NCBI GenBank assembly: GCA_013397695.1
Contig: VYZI01000256.1
Span: 74,147 to 138,146 of the forward strand
Source of the DNA: Centropus unirufus
Taxonomy: Eukaryota > Chordata > Aves > Cuculiformes > Centropidae
Reading direction: 5' to 3'
Length of the DNA stretch: 64,000 bases
Below are positions 13,123 through 26,454 of the stretch, in pieces. The first letter of the stretch is position 1, and each line of letters opens with the position of its first letter. The position numbers and the translations under genes are program-made. The notes under the pieces are model-generated. The model worked only from the letters and a program-made list of their open reading frames with translations, made no database searches and had not been told where the DNA came from.

Positions 13123-14327
13123 GACAACTCTTACCTGCAGCCTGCTGTTAGCGACTGGCTGCACTGCGGTATGCAAAGCACATAACAAACACCCCAAAAG
13201 ACATATGGACAATTTGCAGAGTAAAACTAAACTCCCTGTTGTTCCTACCATGCCTTTCGCAGCACAGTTCTCTTAAGCAAGCATGCAAAACAAACAGGGC
13301 TTTACTTTGGGTTTGCTCTGAAGCCACGCACCATGCACACCCACCCACACCCATTCCCACACCATGCGCTGTACAATGGCTTCCAGCTCTGTGGCTTGTG
13401 ATTTATCTTCAAACAAAGACATACAAAAAGGCAGGCCCAACACTGTGTTTTCTGTGGTGGAACTTCTTCATGGTACCTCGTGTGCCTTGTCATGAGTTCT
13501 TAATTCCTAATGACCCCTGAAGCCCTGCAGAATCCTCAGGAGTAGGGAAATAGCAGGACTATAAGCATGAAGGTGATTTTTCAGCAGACATCGTGAGTTG
13601 AGAAGCAAGACTTTCAGCCAATATCATGATCTGCTGGGATGGCAAGGAGCAGACCACAGACAGTGTCAGCTTTACTTGTGGAATTCTATGGATCCTAACC
13701 CCTCGGAAGAGCTACAGGTGCCTGGGCTGCTTCATTTATTATGCATGCTGCCAGGAGTCCTGGAAGCACCAGCCAAGTTTGTTGTGCCAGCCCCTCTGCA
13801 AAGAGGAGAAGGGCAAAAATCACACCCTGGCCATGCCTCCGCAGGTCACATCTTCCCAAGCACTGGAGAGACATCACAATGACGTGCCTGGCACCACAAT
13901 CATGGCATCCTGCCAGCTGCATGAAGCTTGAACACTAATTCTCACCACCACCAGGAATGTGCTGCGTGCCTTCACTATGGTGAATGCACTGTGAATGAAC
14001 ATGGTGGATTCTTCCCCCCCACCCCTGACCCCGGGCACGTGCGGTGCTGAAGAGACCTGGGGGCTCCCATAGGCTGGGTGGGAGGGAGAACGGTGAAGAA
14101 TCTGCTTCTCTTTTAAGTTTCAAAAGGCTCATTCTTGGGTGTCTGAGGCTGAGGAAGGTGATATTTTTCTTCAGCTAAGAAGTACTTCTCACCATTTACT
14201 TAGCAGGAAAATCTCCTGGGCTGTGTGGTCACAGCAGCCAAGTCAAGGTACAAAGACATTCCCCTGAAAATTAGAGAGAAAGACCTTCCTTTTTTTTGCT
14301 TTTAATTGCCACCTCAAACCTTCATCG

Positions 14328-14535
14328 GTGCAAAGTATTTTGCAAAGTGTTTTGCACATGGTAATTACAGCTCATAACATCCCTCAGTACAGGAAGGGCT
14401 GTCACATGCACTGTCCAGAAAGAGAAATAGGAATACACTTAAGCGAGCATCTCACCTCTCACCTCACACTGGATGTGTGGCACGGGCAGTAATGAAACCC
14501 AGGCACTCTGCCCCCTCAATAATTGAGCACATCTC
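14328..14535 (-). repeat. MIR SINE relic, nearly full length
   Basis: The + strand reads as the reverse complement of MIR over about 200 bases: a GCAAAGTGTTTTGCACATGG block matching the GTAAAGCGCTTTACATG part, then CAGCTCATAACATCCCT matching the ATCCTCACAACAACCCT part, and finally GAAACCCAGGCACTCTG matching GAACCCAGGCAGTCTG near the 5' end. The blocks are in the right order and spacing, which single matches could not show. Confidence 0.55.
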
Positions 14536-15653
14536 TCCCTGACACCTCCAAATAAAGGAGAAAACTCTTTTCTGCTCAGCACCCTCTATCTGCTTCCTCT
14601 TCTCCTGCTCTCCTGTAGCCACCCTGCAAGTGTGGAAGTGGGGAGCACAGGGCACAGAGACAAGACTGTCTGGCTCTGCAGGTACCCCAGCTTAAACAGA
14701 GAGGAGTTACTACCACATTGCTATGAGATTCAGTCTTATGGAAGGCTTATTCCATGGGGAGAAAGGCTGGCAGTTTGCAGCCCAGCCAGCTTGCTGGGGA
14801 AGAGCTAGGCTTCCCTGCAACTGTTATCATCAAAGGCCTGTTGATGTACTAAGCCGTTGCTTTTCTGAGTAACAGGTTCCTTTCCAGAGCAATGAAAGCT
14901 GACTGGAGGGTGAAGGGATTTCTTACAGATCCTCCTCTTTCCTGTGGAGTCACCAATTCTATTTCTCCCTCGGCAGTTTCACACATCCTGAGAAAGACCA
15001 GCAGGCTGGTGCTTTCCCCAAGTGCTAAGCTCTTGACACGAAAAATGTGAGACGGGAGAAAGAACGCTGGCCAGCGTTTTATCTTGGTTAAACAGACAAC
15101 ACTCCACCAAAGTTACAAGTTTTCCACCCATTGTGCTATGGAGCAACCAGCCCAGTGGCACCTCTGCATTGCTAACCCGCCTGCGTGCTGTCTCTTTGCT
15201 TCCAGCCAACGCCTGAACAAAGCACAACGAGTTGCACAAAATGCCCCAAGAGGAAGCAGTTTCCCATCATTACAGCATGGGAGTCTGCAGTGGTGCACCT
15301 AGCAATCTGACTTTACTCAGTGTAGCTACAGGCCTTTATTTTATCTTTTTCTTATGAGGGAAGAGGAACACCATTGGTTTTTCAGCAGCAGATATTGGTT
15401 AATTATTCTTTCCTTAAGCTTTCACAGGATTAGAACTGGCTAAACAGTGAAGAATAATACTAGATGCTGTCTTATTCCCAACTTAAATAATGTCAAGGGC
15501 TAATAGTTTGTATTTTTCTTTGCCCCTAAACGCTCACATGAATGCTTTGCAGAGCACCAGATAGGCAGTGAGACTGCACACAGGTCTTGTTGAAGGGCTC
15601 AATTCAGACACACCAAAATACCTCCTGTCCTGCACTCTGTGGAACTGAACTGC

Positions 15654-15670
15654 AAAAAAAAAAAAAAAAA
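15654..15670 (+). repeat. Poly(A) tract, 17 bases
   Basis: An uninterrupted run of 17 A. The sequence before it was checked for a retrocopy or SINE body and none was recognised, and no flanking target-site duplication was evident. Confidence 0.9.
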
Positions 15671-18600
15671 GAGGACAAGAGCTTTGCCCTCATACATTCC
15701 CTCGGGCTTGGCTTACACTTCAGACACCGCAATGAAAGGCAGCCTGGAGCTCCCAGCCCAGGGGTGGCACCTGGGAAAGCTGGGTCACAGGCAGAGCCTC
15801 TCCAAAGAGACTGGAAGATGGGGGATATTTCCTCTCACCTGGCTACGTGCCTTGCTAGTAATCTGGGAAGCAAACCTGGACAAAGTCATGGTCTCTCCAA
15901 GCTGAAGCAGCAACATACAGGGAGGGACCTAAGAGGCTGTGTCCTACACCATAAACAAAGGCAAGCTCCTAGGACACAGACCACAGCCAACACGGATGGC
16001 TGCTTACACTGTGACCTCTGCTACTTGCTCCTGGAAAACAGTCATGTGCTGGAAAAAGTAAATTGAGAGTATCCATCAAGATCCCTTCAAAAAGAGATCA
16101 TTTTATGAATCCTCTGCATCTGCTTTGATGTTCTTAAAGGAAGGGGACCAAAGGCAACGTTCATTCAATTCATTTATTTGATCTGAAATCACTTCTTCAC
16201 CTCTGAGAGCCTGATTCCTCCTGTACTTCTGAATACAATTCTGGGAATTCTAGCTCTTCCACAGAGATGCAACCACCTCTCCTTCTGGATAAACTGGTAC
16301 TTCACTTTGATTTGTGCATATGTATAATAAATACCCAGGGCTGAAGTTGAGGATATTTGTTTCTAGAGGGGTGAGGTCACTCCCTGCCTTGACTCCAGGC
16401 CTGGAGCAATATCTGTTGCTCTTGTCCTTAATGACATCACAAAGCTTGCACCCTTAAAAGACTTCTTATCTATAGGAGGAAAAATAAATGCTAGGAGGTT
16501 CCATAAACTCATGTCTGAAGGCTTAACAGGTTGATTTATGAGTCTGAGTCTCTCCCACTGTGGCTCAAAGCAAATGCTCAATTATGATTTTGTCAAGGCC
16601 CGGCTGATCGTTTCCTGCTTTTTCAGCTTTACTGAAGGGAGGAGCCTCTGCACCTCTTCCACAAGCGTGGCCTCTCTGATAAGAATAACTTGGAAAAACA
16701 AGAGCAGTTCAAACTCCAGCAGCACTAATTCACCATCAGGCCCACACTTCTTTTTGCTACATCATATTAAAAACCCTGTGCCAGGCAAGGAAGACTGAGC
16801 TAAACAACGTGGAATAAAAGCACCTGGATCCCGAGTGAAGGATGAAAAGTGCTGTGTTTGCATCCAGCCAGGGAAAAAATCAGTTCTGACCTGGCATCAG
16901 CAGCCGGCCTGGCAATCCCCAGGAAGGTCAAGGCAGGCAACAGCTCAGGTATGATGGAAGCTGAGGACAGGCATCAGGCACCTCTGAGGTCTTTGCACAC
17001 AGAAGAGGCAGAATGCCTTGTGCTCCCTGTAAGTTCTGCAGCTCTATTTCCATGTTAAGATACCAGAGGGACCCTCAAGTGTCCAGGAATTAACCAGCAT
17101 ATTCCAAGAGGCACTTAGACCTGTAAATAAAGTAGCTGTGCACGTAGTCCTGGCTATAACCCCTGTGCAGGAACAAACTTTGTCAGCTCTGATAAGGACA
17201 CAGGTTGGTTACACAGAGGTGAGTGGCCCGATAGACGGTGTGTTATGAACAAAAGAAACACCCTAAGTGATTTAAGGGCACTAACCTGTTAATCTGAGCT
17301 GAGTAATCCAAGCCTAAGGCAATCCAAATCTACCGCAATCCACAGAGTTCTGGTTTGGGTATGCTGGATGCACACATGGGTCTTTGGGGGCCACTACATG
17401 CTGACTTTCAAGACCTCCTACTAGTGAGGAGGGAAAAGCCCTTGGAAACTGTTACATTTAGTGCTCCTTGTGCAGAGCTGACCAGGCCAACACGTGGCCT
17501 CCAAAAAAGACAAGTGAAATTATGCAAATATTCCTTTGTGATTATTAAAAAAGCTGCCTATCCCAACCTAAAAGGAACAAATCCCACAGCTGAAGTGATG
17601 TCAAGAGACCATGCTAAATACAAAAAGATGAATAAACTGGAGCGTAAATGAACTCAGAATAGAGGTGAAAAAGGTGTGGGTAAAGGTACAGAGCAAGCCG
17701 GTACAGCTGTTGCTGACCCTTCCAGAGAGAATTCACCTAACTACAGTAAACAAAGAAGCAAACAAATAAACAAATGAACCCCTCTTTTTCTCTGATCCCT
17801 GAATATCTGAGAAGCAGATCTTCCTGCTTCAGGATGAGTGCAGTTCTCTGATCATGCCTGGGAGACACCTAGATGCACGAGTGAAAGCACTGGAGACCAT
17901 TCCATTCCACTTACAGCAGACAAGCCTTAGTTGTTTTGAAGAGGTTTGAGCAGAGTACAGCCTAGCGTATGTGACGGTGACAGCTGTGAGCCTACAGCAA
18001 CTTCACCTTGTTGATTTTATTTTGCTCTCAAGGGGCAGCTACAAAGATGAGAAAAGAGGTTACAGGCTCCAGGGCCCACACCAGTACACCACTGACTCCA
18101 GGGTGCAAAGAAACCACAGCATGGTGCTCTCTCCCACTTCCAAAGCACCCATCAGGCTTTGGAAAAGCCAAACTCTCACTTGGGCTTTCCTGGCTGCCAT
18201 AACACAAAGGCCTCCTCAAGGTGCTTCAGGTGAGCTGGAAAAGCAGCAAAGAAATGGCGACATGAAATGATGTGAGTTATTCATACGGCATCTTCTCCCT
18301 TCAGTTGTCACCCCCAACCTCCTGCTCCAGCAATGTGGAGTCAAAAACTACACTGGAGACAAAGCCCTCCTTTTGTTCTCTACAGACCAGAAGCCTTTTT
18401 ATATTTAAATGAAAATCTGTCAAACTAATTAAGTGAATATGTAACGGTCTCATTTTGTACTCATTACAGGACATCGTAATGGCCATAAATTCCTCTGACG
18501 GAGCGTGTATGTGTGAACATGAATGTCTGCTGATGTCTCATAAACTTCAGGCTGGACCACGGCTTTTGTCTGTAGGTTAGACCTTGTAAGGCGAACAAAA

Positions 18601-21600
18601 GCCCCAGAATTGCTTAAATTAGATGCAAAGGGCTACGTTACAGCAATATTATAAGCATGATTCTTGTGCACACAAACAAACCAGGGGCTGGGATTGATGG
18701 TTCCCACCGTGTCTGCAATGTGGCCCTTGTGTCCATCTGCAATGCCGTGCATTGTCTGAGATGATGTACAATTTTCTGCTTGGAGATCTCTGGGCAATAC
18801 AGCTGTCGCCGCGGGTCGCTCTGAATGTAGTGTCAGTGCAACCGTGATGGGATGGGGCATCCTTGGCATTCCTTTTGCTATTTGATACCCATAGATAAAA
18901 GGAAGAAAAAGCAATAAAGAACCATGTACAAGCAGCTCTGAAATAAATGTGTATATTTTAACTCCTATGTAATTAATTTTATTTCACTCATTTGTCTTTA
19001 GCAAAGAAACTTTCCTCAGGTATGGATGATGGATAGCTTTGGAGATAAACCATGGTTGGAATGAAAACAAAACGCACTCTGAATGAAATGCAGGGGAAAA
19101 GAATCAGCTTCCAAGACCGCCTAATGCCACACTGCTGCGGGAGGGAATATTCAAGAGCATTAAGAATTCTGGAGACCTGCAACAGCAGCTGAAGTTTATA
19201 AAGGGAAAGGGGTTCCCAGGCAAGGTGAGACACAGGATACAGACAGCTTGCCTGCACACCCCCAGCCAGAGGTACCATACCTGCATTTACATATGGACAG
19301 TGGGTGAAACCTGGGATGGGACCAGGATGCCAGAGGAAGACTAGTGGTTGTCATAGTCCCCAGCTTCTGTAGCTGCACCGGCTAGGGAAGTCTCAGAAGC
19401 CTGGACCAGCACTTCCACTCTGGAGCCAGCCTGCACATGGAATCACCGTGACACGTCTTGTCACAAGGAGGTAAGAGGCTGTTACCTGAACTTCGTCTGC
19501 TGGCCACTGGCTGAAGCGAGATCTCACGCTGGATGGTCCAATGTTACATAATGCCTTATGAACCTAGGAATAGGGAAGCATCTCTAGGGGGGTCAGATAC
19601 AAGGAACAGGCAACTTCCAAAGCCTCTTCCTTGAACTGTAATGATGAGCGTCACTGTATTATTGCAATAAGACAGGTTCTTGCTGGAGGAAACTCACACA
19701 AAGCCTTGAGATGAATGGATGCTGTGCCAGGAGCCATGATGGGAAGAAGTGATCTTTACAGGAAGGACAAACCTGAGTATATAACGAAAGTCCCTGCCCC
19801 TTGCATTATGCTGAGGCATTATGCTCCAGCTTTGTAAAGGCAGGAATCAAAATCACATGAGCAGGTTAAAAGCCATCTACCTGTCACAATTAGTGTATGC
19901 AGAACCTTGACTTCTAGGTTTTGACACATGAAAACTTGCAAAGCAGATGGCTTCACAGATCTCCTGGGCGAGGCACCAGGGCTTTGCAGCAAGTATTGTA
20001 CGTCATGTAAACTGCAATCGCGCTGTCACAGTACAGAATCAAGGCTGCATTTCTGGTGCAAAGTACAAAACTGTCATAAACACCGAAGAGAGAAGATGAG
20101 ATTGATCCTTCATAGCACTCAGGTACCTGTGACCCTCCTTTACTGATCAAAAAATAAAATGATCCAACATCACTCCTTTTCCTTACAGCTGGGGGATTGC
20201 AGGACCGTCCGTGTGCAGAAGAAGGATCTTATTCTACATTACGACAGCTTTCAAGCAGAGAATACAGCTAAGCGAAGAAACAAAAGGTATAACTTGATGC
20301 TAAGGCATAGGTAAACTGGGTGAATTTTCCATCTGCTCAGAGCAGCTCACAACACCCATTTGCAGTTTTTCCCATCTCCCCCAGAAACACAAACAGCCTC
20401 ATGCTTGTAGTTAACATTGGAAACCGACAGACCATACGCCCTAACTGCTGAAAAAAATGGTGCTGGGGAGGCAGAAGAGATTAAAGATGATGGGAGCATT
20501 GCAGAACCCATAAAAATACCCACCGTGGCTCACTGAAGAAATAAGCATGACTCAAGACACCAAGTCCTTGATTTCAAGTATTGTTTTCTATGCCTTGCTC
20601 CCCCGGTCCTTCTGCGGGCCATTTACTGGGAAGGAAAGGCAGTAAGAGCGTGATTGTGACCAAGTAAATTCCTCATTGAAAGGCAAAGCCCAAATCTCTT
20701 GCTGCAGAAGCTTGCCACTTTCCCTGGATGAGATTAAAAGTAAAAGAAAGAATGCATGATGAGGTGAAAGGCTAATGGCTCCTGAAAACAGCAAGGTGGT
20801 GATAGGCTGAGATTATTTCTCCGAAAAACTTAACTCTCATTAAAAACAGGTAGGTATCAGATTTTAATGCCTTGGGTTTTCCCATCTCGGCGGGACCAGA
20901 AAGACTTTACTTCCCTGTTCCCCACAGCCGTCTCACAGAAGAAATGCTTTACTTGCCTCCTTATCGTGGTTAAATGATACTTGCACTTGAAAGCAGGATT
21001 TCTATCCTTCTCTACAACCTTGGGCAAATATCCCTGGCTCTCAGGGGCCTGACAGGAAGGCAAGACACCAACTGCAAACTGAGTGCTGTCAAGTGATAAT
21101 AAAACCCTGTAACAGGGAGAGTTTCATCCCCCTAGCACCTATCAGCTTTCACTGAAATTATACCCTCCTCCCAGTAGCCGTGTGCCCAGCTTCAAACGCA
21201 GCCTTGAGCATGGGGAGGGGGCTGTCTGCTGGTTTTCCTTCCCTCTCTTCTTGCAGAACAGCTCTTCAGAAATGGCATGGAATGGCTGAGAGATTTGATT
21301 CAGTTTGCCCGTTCCCGGGCTCCCTCTTGTCTATGGGGGCTCCTCTGCAAAATTCTCTTTACTGCAGTCTGGTTGGCATAGAAATACTAGAGAAATCGAT
21401 ATACTGGTTGGAAAAGTTAAATAGCCCTCACCTCTTGGAAGTCTCATGCAAAATTACAACCTATAATTCTTTGTCTTAAAGGAATCAAAACACTTGCTTA
21501 AGAACAATCCACAGTGCCACAGAGTCACAGCAAGAGGTTGAGCAATTTGCAGGAATGAGGCCCTGTTTACTTGACAGCAGGAAATAAAGTGAAGGTGTGG

Positions 21601-21666
21601 GGAGAAAAGAAGTCTGCATCTGAGAAGTAAATTTCCAGGGGAAAGGAAGGAGCAAAACAATTCCCT

Positions 21667-21689
21667 CAGACAGACAGACAGACAGACAG
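21667..21689. repeat. (CAGA)n microsatellite
   Basis: Almost six uninterrupted copies of the tetramer CAGA. Short, but long enough to be length-variable between individuals. Confidence 0.95.
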
Positions 21690-21766
21690 CTCCCACTCCT
21701 GGTGCCCAAGTAGAGGCTCTTTCAGCATTAACCCTTCCTGGTGGCACGCTTTCTCAGCACTGTCAT

Positions 21767-21800
21767 CTGTAGGAGGTGGAATTCTGTAGGAGATGGAATG
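21767..21800. repeat. 17-base tandem duplication
   Basis: Two adjacent copies of CTGTAGGAGGTGGAATT, the second with two changes (CTGTAGGAGATGGAATG). Probably a replication-slippage duplication, less than 100 bases from the (CAGA)n tract. Confidence 0.85.
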
Positions 21801-22489
21801 TGGCAAAATCTTCCCTGACAGAAAAGTTTGCATCTCTCAGTAACACCAGTGATGCTGAGCTATCCGTATCCTCCGAGAGTCTGATCACACTGCTGCACTA
21901 CGGAGTAAATCCCTTTAGCTGGGAAATGCTCCAGAGTCTGAGGAAAATGATAGGCACAACAAATCAACACATTAGGGTTATTTACACCAGTTACAATCTC
22001 GGCACCTGTAATGATAAGGCAGAAGTGGTCTCTGTTTTACCAAGAAGGCTGACCAGGTGGCTACGCGTCCACTGAAGGCTTCACTGAACATACCTCATGG
22101 AAAACACAGACTCACTGTGGATTTGAATAGAACAAAATCTTGGCAATTCTTAATCGATTACACAGAGCACCTCATGTCCCTGGAATGTCACAGCTCAGAA
22201 GGGAAATTGTCTCCCCAAACCAGATACCAGCTGAGCCTTAAAAGACCCTTTTCTCCTTTAGCATGCATCACTGCAGCAGGAATCCCAGCCTCATTCCCGC
22301 TTATTCATGAGTATGTGCATGCGGGAGCCGAGAAGAGGGCAAGGAAGAATTTCTTTATGAAAAAAAAAGAGAGAAAAGCAGCCCCATTCCTGAGACGCTG
22401 TTGCTATGGGCCTGCGGGGATCACAACAGATGGCAGGGAGAGCCATCCCTGCGCCCCTCTCTGAAGCTGTCCACTCAAGCATACCATTC

Positions 22490-22700
22490 GCATTCCCCAC
22501 ATTCCGCCGGCCCCAGGCTCGGGCACGGGGCGGCCGTTCCCCCCGACGCCCCCTCCGACCTCGCTCCTCGAGGGACAGGGCCGGGATGCAAGCGGGACAC
22601 CGACATTCAGCCCCCCGCCCTCTCTGCCTTTCGCCGTCCCTCTCCGCCCCTGAGCTTTCCCACAGCGGAGCTGCGGCACACGATTCCATACTCGATCTTG
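22490..22700. promoter_or_regulatory. CpG island, possible internal SHROOM3 promoter
   Basis: By hand count there are about 23 CpG dinucleotides in about 205 bases, in a strongly GC-rich block, against a background where CpG is rare. Bird and mammal CpG islands of this sort usually mark unmethylated promoters or enhancers. It lies 12 kb downstream of the PDZ exon in the direction of SHROOM3 transcription. No TATA box or clear strand signal was found. The minus-strand open frame of 233 codons (22291-22992) owes much of its length to this GC-rich, stop-poor block and resembles no family I know. Confidence 0.6.
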
Positions 22701-25700
22701 TGAGGATCTGGATCACTGGGCAACAGCAGTTTGTTAACTGGAAACTCTGCACATTCCTGCATCCGTGGCACTGGTCTGAATCAGGGCGAGAGAGCAAACA
22801 GCCCCGTAGGGTCTGATCCAGACCAGGGCTGAGCATCTTCCTGCTCCCTGGGTGGAGAAGACCGAAGCCTTGGGATAACGGCTTGAGGTGAGGCAGGATG
22901 GACTGAGGCAGACACATCGTTGCTGCAGAGGACATCATCACATCCAAGACACTAGATGAGCGCAGTTCAGAGCCAAGGTCATGGCCCAGCACGGGTTTCT
23001 AACAGCTAAAAAGTGTGAGAATAAGTGTGCAGGGAGGAAACAAAATAAAGACGGGGTAAGAGAAGTCCTGGAGTGGGAAAAGCACGATCTGAGCAGCAGA
23101 GGTGTCCAGATGTAAAGGAACGCCAGAAAAAGCACCAGTGAGCTCCGCCTACGACACACCACATCGCTGCTCAGTCTAGTCCTGTGTAGGGCAGGGTTTT
23201 CTACAAGAACACCCAAAATACTCAAAACCCTGTTGAGAAGTCCTGGCTGCTGGGCAGTTTGTGGCCTCGCTCTTCCTGTCTGCGCCCTGCAAACTCCTGC
23301 CTGAGAACCAAAGGCGCCTCTGAACACACAGCAAAGCCTTCCCGCCTCCCAGGGCACAGCCAGGCAAAAGAGAAGTCAACCCACCATCGCTCCCACACGC
23401 ACATTTGACCATCAGTCCTACCCTCCTGGTCTCCTAAACCCAGACAACAGCAATGGTCGCTCTGCAGCAAGGAATTTGAATGTGATTTGCCTGTCACATA
23501 TAAGAGGGCTCTTTGGCGCTGATTTGCATTTGGCTGCTGGAGTCACTGGGTTTTTCTTCTTTTTGGAGGGAGTGGGAGGGGGTGTGCGCTACAGCAGCCA
23601 TGGAGACAAAGCAGCAGATGCTGCAGTCCAGCCCTGAGGAGCGGCGCTGGATGTGTGCAGCTGCCACTTGCATTGTCCGGAGCTGCAGGGCTGCTGCGGG
23701 GCAGCCTGGGAAACGCTCCTCAGCAGGTTCAGCCCAGACCCTTTGCCACTTTCCCTTATGGCTAGGACACTTGCCTGACCCGCCTAAACGTTGTCCTTCC
23801 AAAGCACCAGGGGATAAAGTTTTTTTCAGGTTTGCTTTTCTTCTGAGGCAGGCTAGGAACAAGCATAAAGTTGGAGAACAGTGCATGACTTTAGCTAAAA
23901 GTTGGTTGGTGTGGCTGCATGTGCAGCCTCTTCTGTGCAGGCATGCAGGAAATTTTCTCTCCTTCTCTCACACACAATGCTTTAGATTCAGTATTTATGA
24001 GCTTAATTCAGAAATAAAGGAGGAATGAAGTTTCCAGGTGGCTCTTTCTTTCTGTAATCTTTCCTATGTTTCTCCCTCTCTCCCCCTCTCTTTTCTATCA
24101 GTCTTTAATCAAATTCCTGCTGTTACTTTTATTGAACAAAAGAGATGCTGGCATGGCCCCTAACTGCCTGTGTGCGGGGGCTGCCCTACAACAGCCACAT
24201 CGCTGCGATTTATTGTTAAATGGTCCCTGCGGGTTCTAATTTCTGAAAAACAGAAAGAAATCTCCTGGCATTGGCAACTGAGGTAAATGTTAATATCTGG
24301 TATTTCCTCAGCCACTTAGGTTTCTGTGAGGTGTTGCCTTTAACCCTTTGAAGGCTTCAGAAAGACTTTAAGAGATGATAAAACAGAGTGGCGAAATGAA
24401 TAACCACATCCCTACATGAATTTTTCATTTCACTTGAAGTAGCTGAATACCAATTCTCTTTAACTCGGGCATCTCTTCAAATTTCAGAGACCCTTGTCCA
24501 TCACCTTTCTCCACACTCTATACAGAGCACTGAATTGCTCTGCTCAAATCGTCCGCAGGAACAGAGAAGAAATACATTCCTGGTTCATGTACAGCCTGAT
24601 ACGAAGACTACAGGAGATGTCAAATCACTCAGGCAGGCAGTGGATTAAGGCCCAAGCTAATCCCCTGCCCACAGATGATTGTCCATACTAATTTATAGCT
24701 GAAAGCTTCATTTGCAACATGGCCTACCTGCCACCCCCCTCAGGAAAGCCACAGCACGTAGGACATGCAAGCAGGCAAGAGCTGCCACTGTCCTTTGCTG
24801 AGCTCCCTGTGGTCTGGTGGTGTACATATGCGGGTCCTCCAGCAAGGGACAGGATCCTCACATCACTGGAGCCTGGTAAGGTGCCCATGCATTCAAGGAC
24901 CATGCCTGGACTCCGAGTGATGAGAAAGAGTCTCTTCCTACATGCTGACAGATCCACAGCCCCAAGAATCTCCAGGGCTACTGACGTGCCAATGAGTTTT
25001 GCCCTTGATGGGCTCCTGTGAGCAGGTGGAACAGACTCATGCTCACTGGGCACACCTTTTCCTCAGATGGGACAGTCGGCTGGTGAGAGTCCCATGGGGT
25101 GCTCCAAGGACTGAAACTGAAGGCACATGGATAGTCTTTCCCAGACCAGATGTTCCTTGGAATTTGGTTTTAAAGAGCTGGCTCAAGCAAGGCAGAAGGA
25201 AGAAATTTTGGGCAACATAAAGCGACTGAGAATTTGTTACCGCTACCTTTTGTTGTCAAAAGCTCCCAGCTCTTTAAACGCTGGAATAATGAACGCATGT
25301 TAGGCAAGGTGGTGCATTGCACTCCCAGGTCGTGGCTGCATCTGTATTTCAGAACAGGCTTTTTAAGTTGGTTTTCCCAAGCAGACAATCTACAGCTAAA
25401 AATTACTGATTTTACATAGAAAGGGACACAATTCTCCAAGAACACCACTCCAACCTGTCTTCCCCCACACCGCTAGCTTTCACCCAGTGGTCTGGATCAT
25501 CCCATTGGAGAAGATCCACACACTGAAAACAACTTCAGCCAAAGCACACAGCTACAGGTTTGGCCTATAGTCACAAAACCAAAATCCAACCAAAAAAGCC
25601 AAATTTAAAGATATTCCAATAGCAGTGAAGCAGGTAATGAGTTTAAAGATTAGTTAACTGGTTTACTAAAGGAGTTAATGTCTCAGGAAATAATAAAAAT

Positions 25701-26454
25701 CAAAGTTCAACTAACAGATCTGTGATTCATAACTAATCTAAAAGGGCATGTAGGTGTGCGTAATACACAACAGGTCTGCAGGGAATGTAACGCTGGCGCT
25801 ACGCTGCTGGCCATCTCTTAAGAATCCATCTCTCCACATCCTCTTTCTGCTGGCTGCAAAGTTACTGCATTAATCAAACCAGAACGCATGCCCAACCGTA
25901 CAGCTGGCCCAGCTGTGTGGAACACTGAGGCAGTGCTGACCTGGCTGGTCACTCACTTTAAACGCCTTTCAACTTAGAAAAGGCAAAGGCCCGAAAGAGT
26001 GGCACGCACTTGGGCAGAGACTCTTCCAGACTGTAAAACTACAAAATGCACTCAAGGCACTGTGGTGGGTGCGTGAGTCAGACCTTTTGCCCATGAGACT
26101 CAGTGTCCCAAGTGCATGGCCTCATTAGTACACTCTGACTTCCTTAACCATGCCGTGTGACTCTGAAGGACCTCAGAATTCCACCTCCGCTGCGAGCCTC
26201 TGGCACTTTCCTAGCTTAAAGCCCACGAGATTTCTTTACACTCTTCAACAGCTTCACCAGTGACAGAACCCGAGCAGCCACACGGCTCCTTGCTCGCTGC
26301 AAGCTTGCTCACAGCAGCACCCAAAAAGTCTCCCCAAGTACTGCCCGAATGCTCATTTAACTCTGAAGTTTATGGATGCTGACCCGGTGAGGTCCGTACC
26401 ACTCCATCCTCCCTCTCCTAAAGCCCCACCACGAGGTCAGGGTGTCTCCAGAGG
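22701..26454. other. Intronic sequence between the two CpG islands
   Basis: No exon was recognised. A pyrimidine-rich run of CT repeats lies at about 24068-24100. The + strand open frame at 23513-24028 (171 codons) sits in a moderately GC-rich patch and contains an ATG in fair context near 23600, but resembles nothing known. Confidence 0.55.

Larger units (their letters stand above)
13123..22489. other. Intronic sequence without recognised genes
   Basis: Holds the MIR relic at 14.3-14.5 kb, the 17-A tract at 15.65 kb, the (CAGA)n tract and the small tandem duplication. A C- and A-rich stretch (CCCACCCACACCCATTCCC-like) lies at 13336-13365. No exon was recognised. Confidence 0.6.

Noticed and set aside
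12628..13185. 185-codon + strand open frame
   Set aside because: It is the antisense shadow of the CR1 element on the minus strand.
22291..22992. Longest open frame in the window, 233 codons on the minus strand
   Set aside because: It runs through the CpG island, where stops are rare by composition. The residues are low-information (Arg, Gly, Pro and Ala rich in the island) with no known domain, and the opposite strand is also open there.
23513..24028. 171-codon + strand open frame with a CpG-containing start region
   Set aside because: No domain recognised, no clear donor at its end, and it lies opposite to the host gene; kept only as a remark in the intron entry.
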